From: Gammaproteobacteria bacterium
GTDB lineage: Bacteria; Pseudomonadota; Gammaproteobacteria; Steroidobacterales; SZUA-146
Assembly: GCA_013002925.1 (NCBI GenBank)
Contig: JABDLQ010000325.1
Location: 1-7,723, forward strand
Length of the DNA: 7,723 nucleotides
Direction: 5' to 3'
Shown here: piece after piece, positions 1 through 4,741 of the stretch
Layout: every line of letters begins with the position of its first letter
How positions within the stretch are numbered: the first letter of the stretch is position 1
Program-made: the position numbers and the translations under genes
Notes under the pieces: model-generated
The model's database searches: none
What the model was told of the DNA's origin: nothing
Seen by the model: only the letters and a program-made list of their open reading frames with translations

Positions 1-1208
1 GACAAGCGTACCAGGTCAGCGCTGACGCCAGCGGTTGCAAGTTCAGATTCGCTAAGCTGGCGATGGGTGGTCGATGCAGGATGGCAGGCCAGTGACTTGG
101 CGTCACCAATATTGACCAGACGCAGTATCATTTGCAGCGCATCGATGAAGCGGCTGGCCGCTTCGAATCCGCCTTTCACGCCAAAGCTGAGTATGCCGGA
201 CGCTTTGCCACCGGTAATTTTTTTGCAGTTTGCGTATAAATCGCTGTCTTCCAGGCCAGCGTACTTGACCCAGGTGACTTTCGCATGAGCATCCAGATGG
301 CGGGCCACTGCCAGGGCATTGTCGCAGTGTCGTTCCATGCGCAACCCCAGGGTTTCCAGCCCCTGCATAATTAAAAAGGCACTGTGTGGCGCAAGCGCTG
401 CGCCCGTGTTCCGCAACGGTACGACCCGGCATCGGCCAATATATGCGGCTTCGCCAAGCGCTTCGGTATACACCACACCGTGATAGGACGGGTCCGGCTC
501 ATTCAGCATTGCAAAGCGCCGTTTGTTTTTGACCCAGTCAAATTTTCCTGAGTCAACGATGACGCCACCAATCGTCGTGCCGTGGCCGCCAATGTATTTG
601 GTCAGGGAATGCACGACAATATCGCAACCCAGCTCAAATGGCCGGCACAGATATGGGGTGGCCACCGTGTTGTCGACGATCACCGGCACGCCGTGCCGAT
701 GAGCTATCTCTGCGATTTTTTCAAGATCTACAACATTGCCGGCAGGGTTGCCAATCGATTCGCAAAACACCGCTTTGGTATTTTCGTCAATCTGGCTTTC
801 CAGCGCCTCGAAATCATCATATGAAAAAAAGCGCACCTCCACACCGCGACGTGGCAATGAATGAGCGAAAAAATTATAGGTACCGCCATAGAGTTGGGAC
901 GTGCTCACTATGTTGTCGCCAACAGCCGTAATGCATTCGACTGCATAGGTGATTGCCGCCATTCCGGAGGCCAGTGCCAGTGCACCAACGCCACCTTCCA
1001 TTTCCGTCAGGCGCTGTTCCAGCACCGCAGTCGTCGGGTTCATGATGCGGGTATAAATGTTGCCCGGCACTGCCAGGTTAAACAGGTCGGCGCCATGCTG
1101 GGTGTTGTCGAAAGTAAATGACGTAGTCTGGTAGATGGGAACAGCGGCAGCGTTGGTCGGTTCTGTGGCATCGTAACCGCTATGCAGTGCGATAGATTCG
1201 AGTTTCAT
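1..1208 (-). CDS. metY: O-acetylhomoserine sulfhydrylase (O-acetylhomoserine aminocarboxypropyltransferase), 3' end cut off
   Basis: Cytosolic PLP enzyme of the Cys/Met metabolism family that makes homocysteine from O-acetylhomoserine and sulfide, the direct sulfhydrylation route to methionine. The reverse strand reads MKLESIALHSGYDA from an ATG at 1208 and stays open for 402 codons to the left edge; family members are about 425-435 residues, so only a short C-terminus is missing. Visible family landmarks are NIYTRIMNPTT near residues 50-60 (the Tyr/Arg that contact PLP phosphate across the dimer), ASGMAA near 80-85, LYGGTY near 106-111 (the Tyr that stacks on the cofactor), VDNT with Asp179, and SLTKYIGG with the Schiff-base Lys204. 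A weak GGGGA lies 5 nt before the ATG. It is co-directional with tdk but separated by 168 bp, so probably has its own promoter; I saw no MetJ-box repeats or SAM riboswitch there. A related gamma-synthase is the main alternative, but the N-terminus and the LYGGTYNFF stretch favour MetY. Confidence 0.92.
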   Translation of the reverse strand, partial: MKLESIALHSGYDATEPTNAAAVPIYQTTSFTFDNTQHGADLFNLAVPGNIYTRIMNPTTAVLEQRLTEMEGGVGALALASGMAAITYAVECITAVGDNIVSTSQLYGGTYNFFAHSLPRRGVEVRFFSYDDFEALESQIDENTKAVFCESIGNPAGNVVDLEKIAEIAHRHGVPVIVDNTVATPYLCRPFELGCDIVVHSLTKYIGGHGTTIGGVIVDSGKFDWVKNKRRFAMLNEPDPSYHGVVYTEALGEAAYIGRCRVVPLRNTGAALAPHSAFLIMQGLETLGLRMERHCDNALAVARHLDAHAKVTWVKYAGLEDSDLYANCKKITGGKASGILSFGVKGGFEAASRFIDALQMILRLVNIGDAKSLACHPASTTHRQLSESELATAGVSADLVRL

Positions 1209-1376
1209 TGGTTTCCCCGGGAGGTCTTGGTTTACAGGAATGCGGTGTTTTGTCAGGTCAAAGAGGATAGCAAACTATGTGCTGTAACGTGCGGTTATAC
1301 AGTTTCTATTGCGACTATTTCGCCTGGCAAGACTCGATGCCGTGGCCGCGTGTCTGCGACCTGGTTGTAGTTAATT

Positions 1377-1955
1377 TTATAAACCCAGGGTTTCCTTATA
1401 GTGCCTGCGGCACATGGAGACATAGCGGTCATTGCCCCCGATTTGTACCTGCGCACCTTCGCGAACCGCCTCGCCGTCTTCATTGAGGCGTATCACCATT
1501 GTCGCTTTGGCGCCACAATGGCACACTGCTTTGAGTTCCTTGAGATTATCCGCCCACGCCAGCAAATATTTACTGCCTTCAAATAGCTCGCCCTGAAAAT
1601 CAGTGCGCAGACCATATGCCAGCACCGGGATGTTCAGACGATCACAGACCTCGCCAAGCTGATACACGTGCGCTTTGCTTAGAAACTGTGCCTCATCAAT
1701 CAACACGCAATGGACTGGCTGCACATGTGTCTGGCGACGCACGATGACCAACACATCATCTTCGTGTCCCAGGGTTACGGCTTCGGATTCAAGGCCGATG
1801 CGTGACTTGATAACGCCATCGCCGTCGCGATCGTTTATCTCTGGTGTAATGATCATCGTGTTCATGCCGCGTTCGCGGTAATTGTGACTCGATTGTAGTA
1901 ACGAGGTAGACTTTCCGGCATTCATCGATGAGTAATAAAAGTACAGTTTGGCCAT
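1377..1955 (-). CDS. tdk: Thymidine kinase (type II, zinc-binding)
   Basis: Phosphorylates thymidine to dTMP with ATP in the pyrimidine salvage pathway; cytosolic, normally a tetramer. The 192-residue product begins MAKLYFYYSSMNAGKST, with the Walker A loop at about residues 9-17. The Walker B/catalytic segment LIDEAQFL has Asp87 and Glu88, the latter the expected general base. Zinc-site candidates are Cys145, Cys147, Cys182 and His185 (KAVCHCGAKAT and MCRRHYKE), which tie down the lasso that closes over thymidine. The GLRTDFQGELFEGS segment (115-128) is also characteristic. The protein stops soon after the last zinc ligand, so it lacks the tail of about a dozen residues found in E. coli Tdk; this is normal variation. 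The start is an ATG preceded by CAGGAAC. The gene diverges from the dehydratase gene, with only 30 bp between the annotated starts. Confidence 0.96.
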   Translation of the reverse strand: MAKLYFYYSSMNAGKSTSLLQSSHNYRERGMNTMIITPEINDRDGDGVIKSRIGLESEAVTLGHEDDVLVIVRRQTHVQPVHCVLIDEAQFLSKAHVYQLGEVCDRLNIPVLAYGLRTDFQGELFEGSKYLLAWADNLKELKAVCHCGAKATMVIRLNEDGEAVREGAQVQIGGNDRYVSMCRRHYKETLGL

Positions 1956-1974
1956 GTTCCTGCGCTGCTCGCAA

Positions 1975-2002
1975 ATTGTAAGAAAATGGCGCTTATCAAA
2001 AA
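1975..2002 (-). promoter_or_regulatory. Possible tdk promoter
   Basis: On the minus strand a TACAAT hexamer (plus 1975-1980, five of six matches to the sigma-70 -10 box) lies about 20 nt before the tdk ATG. A weak TTTTTG (1997-2002) sits 16 nt further upstream, and an alternative TTGATT is present at 21 nt spacing. The -35 match is poor, so this is tentative. It would overlap the first codons of the dehydratase gene if that gene starts at 1986. Confidence 0.25.
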
Positions 2003-3044
2003 ATCAACTTGTCCGGGCAGGATCATGACGCACACCACTATAGAATCGGATGATACCAAAGACTTGCTGAGTGCTGCGCAGGTGATGAAAAAAATACGCA
2101 CTGCGCAGGAACGCCTGGCAGGCCATGCACGGGTAACACCGGTGCTGACCAGCACGACTCTTGAGCAGCGGGTCGGTCACGCGGTCTTTTTGAAATGCGA
2201 GAATTTCCAGCGGGTGGGTGCGTTCAAGTTCCGGGGTGCGTTCAATGCCATGTCAGCATTGCCCCGTGAACAACGCGAGCGCGGTGTTCTGACCTATTCG
2301 TCCGGTAATCACGCCCAGGCGATCGCGTTGTCCGGCAGACTGCTCGACACGCCGGTCACAATCGTGATGCCGCACAATGCACCGGAGGCAAAACTGGCGG
2401 CGACCCGCGGCTACGGGGCCCGTGTCGTGCTTTACGACCCTGACAGCGAGGAGCGGGAGACAGTGGCCGCAAGTTTGCCTGATGCCGCCCGGATGACATT
2501 GATACCGCCATTTGATCACTACGAGGTCATCGCAGGCCAGGGAACGGCTGCCGTAGAATTACTGGACCAGATCGATGCACCGGCACAACGTACGATACGA
2601 CGTTTATTGGTGCCAGTGGGTGGCGGCGGCTTGTTGGCAGGTTGCGCGACTGCTGTAAAGGCCCTGGCACCGGATGTAGAGGTAATCGGGGTGGAACCTG
2701 AGCGCGCTGATGATGCTGCGCGTTCGTTTCGCAGCGGGCGCCTGGAGCGCATTGAACACGCTGATACCATTGCCGATGGTACCCGGACGCCGTCACTGGG
2801 GGTCCGCAATTTTGCCCTGATCCGGGAGTTGGTGGATGACATCATCACTGTCAGCGAAGACGATATCCGGGCAGCGGTCTACTTCCTGTTTCAGCGCATG
2901 AAAATAGTTGTAGAGCCGTCCGGGGCACTGGGGGTGGCGGCTATGCTTGCCGGCGCTACCGGGAGTCCGTCTGCGAGCGGCGTAATCATCAGCGGTGGCA
3001 ATGTCGACAACACATTGTTCGCGAACATCATCAGTTCATCGTGA
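1986..3044 (+). CDS. PLP-dependent threonine/serine dehydratase or racemase, threo-3-hydroxyaspartate ammonia-lyase / serine racemase type
   Basis: Fold-type II PLP enzyme that removes ammonia from a beta-hydroxy amino acid (serine, threonine or threo-3-hydroxyaspartate) and may racemise serine. Numbered from 1986, GAFKFRGAF carries the PLP lysine (Lys81), SSGNHAQA (105-112) binds the substrate carboxylate, and VPVGGGGLL (209-217) binds PLP phosphate. SGGN at 336-339 contacts the pyridine ring. Two details point to the serine racemase side rather than TdcB/IlvA: the SSGNH loop has Ser106 where threonine deaminases have Ala, and VEPERADD gives Glu237, Ala241 and Asp243, the spacing of the Mg-binding residues of serine racemase. 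There is no C-terminal ACT domain. Length is 352 residues from 1986. The relatives usually begin near AQERLAGHARVTPV, so ATGs at 2025 or 2085 (about 319 residues) are plausible; none of the three has a strong Shine-Dalgarno. Divergent from tdk; its 3' end overlaps the next gene on the other strand. Confidence 0.87.
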   Translation: MALIKKSTCPGRIMTHTTIESDDTKDLLSAAQVMKKIRTAQERLAGHARVTPVLTSTTLEQRVGHAVFLKCENFQRVGAFKFRGAFNAMSALPREQRERGVLTYSSGNHAQAIALSGRLLDTPVTIVMPHNAPEAKLAATRGYGARVVLYDPDSEERETVAASLPDAARMTLIPPFDHYEVIAGQGTAAVELLDQIDAPAQRTIRRLLVPVGGGGLLAGCATAVKALAPDVEVIGVEPERADDAARSFRSGRLERIEHADTIADGTRTPSLGVRNFALIRELVDDIITVSEDDIRAAVYFLFQRMKIVVEPSGALGVAAMLAGATGSPSASGVIISGGNVDNTLFANIISSS

Positions 3045-3641
3045 CCAGCCAGCACCTTGCGCCGCCATTAACTGCAGCGCCGATGTCTGCGCAGCGAGAT
3101 ACTGCTGTTGGGTACCGTCCTGCACGTAATTAACGAGATCGGGCCAGAAATGCGGATCGGTGATTAACCTGGCCGTCAGTATTTCTGCCATGTGATCGGT
3201 GCGGTCCATCAACTGGCCGACGCTCGCCTGCCGCAGCAATACCGTAACCGGTGGTGCAAGTCCCAGTAACAGCACCCCAAGATCGGCACTCCTGTAGCAC
3301 AGGTGTTGCGCATAAATCAGTGCGGCCAGTGCAAATTCACGCACCCGTGAGGGTGCTTTGGTGTGTAGCGGCAGGGCGTCACACAGAAGATCCGTCCAGA
3401 AAACGACATCTGCAAATTTCAGGTCAAACAGGCTGTACGGACACGACGACAGGCGTCGGTGACTTTCATCGGGCAGCGATGCCAGGGTCGTCCGCAGGGT
3501 GTCAGACAGACCTGGACTGATGCAGGTTTGCTCACCAGCGCCCAGAAGTTTAATAAACCGGTAATTCAAACTGGCTAATTCCCGCAAATAGCGTGCAGAT
3601 TCTTCGTCAGTATAGAGCGGTGAATTACTGTGACTGGCCAT
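3036..3641 (-). CDS. Tandem FlhD-like regulator (two FlhD-type domains in one chain), putative
   Basis: 201 residues from the ATG at 3641, chosen because GGAG lies 6 nt upstream; a TTG at 3659 in the same frame would add six residues. No signal peptide or clear membrane segment. I see an internal repeat: residues about 20-86 and 103-170 align almost without gaps. Tyr27/Tyr110 and Gly44-Leu45/Gly127-Leu128 are offset by 83; Phe81-Trp82/Phe165-Trp166 and Asp84-Leu85/Asp168-Leu169 by 84. Each unit resembles the E. coli FlhD core as I recall it. Repeat 1 has ELASLNYRF and PGLSDTLRTTLASLP against INLSYLLL and LGINEEMATTLAALTLP; repeat 2 has AQHL, then LGL at the same distance as AQRL to LGI in FlhD. 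FlhD is a dimer that joins FlhC to form the flagellar master activator FlhD4C2; a fused pair would be a built-in dimer. Divergent from the FlhC-like gene, which supports a partnership. The FlhD link is inference; an unrelated helical repeat protein is the alternative. Confidence 0.6.
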   Translation of the reverse strand: MASHSNSPLYTDEESARYLRELASLNYRFIKLLGAGEQTCISPGLSDTLRTTLASLPDESHRRLSSCPYSLFDLKFADVVFWTDLLCDALPLHTKAPSRVREFALAALIYAQHLCYRSADLGVLLLGLAPPVTVLLRQASVGQLMDRTDHMAEILTARLITDPHFWPDLVNYVQDGTQQQYLAAQTSALQLMAAQGAGWSR

Positions 3642-3688
3642 TGGTGTCTCCGTGCGCAATGCAAATGTAATAACTCTCAGACTGGCTT

Positions 3689-3708
3689 CTGCAAACCGGG
3701 TTTGGCAG
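3689..3708 (-). repeat. Imperfect stem-loop in the leader of the FlhD-like gene
   Basis: CTGCAAACC (3689-3697) faces GGTTTGGCAG (3699-3708), its reverse complement with one extra G. On the minus-strand transcript it would form a 9-bp stem with a bulge and a very short loop (a few inner pairs would open), ending about 47 nt before the FlhD-like start codon. There is no T-run, so it is not a typical terminator. It could be a leader structure or a protein site, or chance. Confidence 0.3.
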
Positions 3709-3740
3709 CCACAAATTTCCCTGAATGAGTCAAATAAACG

Positions 3741-3763
3741 ATTCCGGGGCCAGATACCGGAAT
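3741..3763. repeat. Inverted repeat ATTCCGG-N9-CCGGAAT
   Basis: Perfect 7-bp arms (3741-3747 and 3757-3763) around a 9-bp spacer, in the control region between the divergent FlhD-like and FlhC-like genes, about 100 bp upstream of the FlhD-like start. The arms are about one and a half helical turns apart. It may be a regulator binding site for the minus-strand gene. The right arm is also part of GGAATAATTCC (3759-3769). Confidence 0.4.
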
Positions 3764-3786
3764 AATTCCCAATCTTGGCCAGATAC
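3748..3786. repeat. 10-bp direct repeat GGCCAGATAC
   Basis: Identical copies occupy 3748-3757 and 3777-3786, 29 bp apart start to start. The first lies in the spacer and first base of the right arm of the ATTCCGG inverted repeat, and the second ends 6 bp before the first 18-bp palindrome. An exact 10-mer repeated this close is unlikely by chance, and the spacing is close to three helical turns, which suits a protein binding the same face of DNA. Confidence 0.4.
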
Positions 3787-3792
3787 GAAGTT

Positions 3793-3810
3793 TTGGTCCA
3801 CTTGGACCAA
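3793..3810. promoter_or_regulatory. Operator-like palindrome, copy 1
   Basis: TTGGTCCACTTGGACCAA: perfect 8-bp arms TTGGTCCA/TGGACCAA around a 2-bp centre (CT). The 8-2-8 shape is typical of a site for a dimeric regulator; the known RutR (TetR family) consensus has a similar 7-2-7 shape but a different arm sequence. I do not recognise this motif as the site of a named regulator. Its exact reverse complement recurs 41 bp downstream. Confidence 0.72.
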
Positions 3811-3826
3811 ATATGCTAACTTAATT

Positions 3827-3855
3827 TTGAAAATTGGTCCAAGTGGACCAAAAAT
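3827..3855 (+). promoter_or_regulatory. Possible promoter of the FlhC-like gene
   Basis: TTGAAA (3827-3832, five of six matches to the sigma-70 -35 box), then 17 bp, then AAAAAT (3850-3855, four of six matches). The second palindrome fills the spacer, the usual place for a repressor operator. The -10 match is weak and other choices in this A/T-rich stretch exist, including TGCTAACTT near 3814-3822, so the exact promoter is uncertain. Confidence 0.3.
3834..3851. promoter_or_regulatory. Operator-like palindrome, copy 2 (inverted copy)
   Basis: TTGGTCCAAGTGGACCAA, the same 8-bp arms with centre AG, which makes it the exact reverse complement of the copy at 3793-3810. The two centres are 41 bp apart, about four helical turns, so two dimers could bind the same face and interact. 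It lies 43 bp before the FlhC-like start codon. Confidence 0.72.
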
Positions 3856-3894
3856 GATCTTAAATATTGCAACGCAACAATAAGTGAGAAGACA

Positions 3895-4500
3895 ATGACA
3901 GCGACATCGGCTCGTTATATGCGGGAAAGAGGTCAAACAGAGCTGGCATTGCAAATGATTGCGTTCGAGGCGCGCACACACACCATCCGTCGCTGCACCG
4001 GGCTGTCCGACGATCGGATCAGACGCCTGTACTCAACCTATTTCAAAGATGGGAACGGTCAGCAGGTTCGCCGGCAGCGTGGCAAGTCACCCCGGCGTAC
4101 GGAGATATTTACCAGCAATCTGGAAAACGAACGTCATGCGGCTTCACTGGCCAGCCTGTTTGTGCAGTTTGATTTGCTGGCTGAAGAGCAGTACCTGCTG
4201 CATTCCCCGGCGAACCCGGGCATTGCCTACGGGATTCGATTCTGTCGGGCGTTTGCACTTTACAGCAACATTTGCGCGCCCGCCGTGTTCTGCTTTGAGC
4301 GCGCCTGGTCCCTGTGTGAAGCGCTGCGCGAACGAAACGAGCTGGCCATTCGCAACTGCAATTCCTGCAACGGAATTTTTGTCTACGATATCCTGTCGCT
4401 GCGGGCACCCGTGTGTTCCTGCTGCCGGATCAAAAAACAGGCCCGAAATATCGCAGACGCCAAAGGCGCAAAAACTGGTGCGCGAGATTGTCGATGCTGA
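3895..4500 (+). CDS. FlhC-like transcriptional regulator (flagellar master regulator family)
   Basis: FlhC is the DNA-binding, zinc-containing subunit of FlhD4C2, the class I activator of flagellar genes; family length is about 180-200 residues and this product has 201. The N-terminal half has ELALQMIAFEAR and TGLSDDRIRRLYSTYF (about 16-50), matching the FlhC pattern AMELITLGAR / TQLSRGRLIKLYKEL as I recall it. FCRAFALY and FERAWSLCEAL (116-144) match AYRLYL and LTRAWTLV. The zinc site is clear: Cys155-x2-Cys158 and Cys174-x2-Cys177, as in E. coli FlhC with almost the same gap. GAGAAG precedes the ATG at short spacing; ATG 3919 is an alternative. No single-domain flhD lies beside it; instead the tandem FlhD-like gene diverges from it across the operator region. 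The last 20 codons look unlike coding sequence, and the +1 frame continues with FlhC-like text (see 4438-4567). No flagellar genes are visible, so its target is unknown. Confidence 0.82.
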   Translation: MTATSARYMRERGQTELALQMIAFEARTHTIRRCTGLSDDRIRRLYSTYFKDGNGQQVRRQRGKSPRRTEIFTSNLENERHAASLASLFVQFDLLAEEQYLLHSPANPGIAYGIRFCRAFALYSNICAPAVFCFERAWSLCEALRERNELAIRNCNSCNGIFVYDILSLRAPVCSCCRIKKQARNIADAKGAKTGARDCRC

Positions 4501-4567
4501 TTTGCTGCGCATAAGCGCGTACGTACAGAACCTGACAGTGCTTGTATCGGCAAATAAATTTCAGTAA
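4438..4567 (+). other. Possible out-of-frame C-terminal extension of the FlhC-like protein
   Basis: Six adenines at 4432-4437 lie just after the last zinc cysteine. Removing one A puts the sequence in the +1 frame, which gives NRPEISQTPKAQKLV and then a helix-like stretch to a TAA at 4565-4567, a 223-residue protein in all. SQTPKAQKLVREIVDADLL resembles the E. coli FlhC tail, recalled as LSQNPADIIPQLLDEQ, at a similar distance from the zinc site. By my hand count 25 of 43 third positions are G/C in this frame, against 8 of 20 in the annotated frame. Explanations: a one-base sequencing error, a real frameshift, or slippage on the A-run. From 4568 to 4741 I see no gene; GTCCGGGC occurs twice there (4611-4618 and 4643-4650). 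Confidence 0.45.
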
Positions 4568-4741
4568 CAGCGGTAACTTAGCCAATCCAATGGTCTCATG
4601 GGTGCTGCCCGTCCGGGCGAATTGCGCTAGCATTGTCGGCCGGTCCGGGCCATCAGCATTCAGCGCCTGCGGATCGAATGCCGCTGAGAACGAGATGACT
4701 GGCGGCAACCCACCATCGCCAGGCCACCAGACGAGGTCCAC

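Noticed and set aside
103..432. Minus-strand frame of 109 codons at the left end
   Set aside because: It is out of frame within metY, whose protein reads cleanly through the same bases.
1209..1376. Searched for a SAM-responsive riboswitch or MetJ boxes before metY
   Set aside because: No recognisable riboswitch core and no AGACGTCT-like tandem repeats; weak inverted repeats lack a T-run.
3793..3851. Palindrome pair considered as a mini CRISPR array or the ends of a small mobile element
   Set aside because: Only two copies, in opposite orientation, with a 23-bp A/T-rich gap and no cas or transposase gene; operator sites fit better.
3730..3981. Minus-strand frame of 83 codons across the palindromes
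   Set aside because: It runs through the control region and the start of the FlhC-like gene; the palindromes and repeats explain the sequence better than a protein.
3959..4567. Plus-strand frame overlapping the FlhC-like gene, 202 codons
   Set aside because: Its first three quarters are a shadow of the FlhC-like frame (no homology, Pro/Arg/Cys-rich). Only its last part (4438-4567) looks coding, and that is treated as a frameshifted FlhC tail.
4430..4741. Minus-strand frame of 103 codons opposite the end of the FlhC-like gene and the gap after it
   Set aside because: GTG start, no family resemblance, and it covers the zinc-site end and possible tail of the FlhC-like gene on the other strand.
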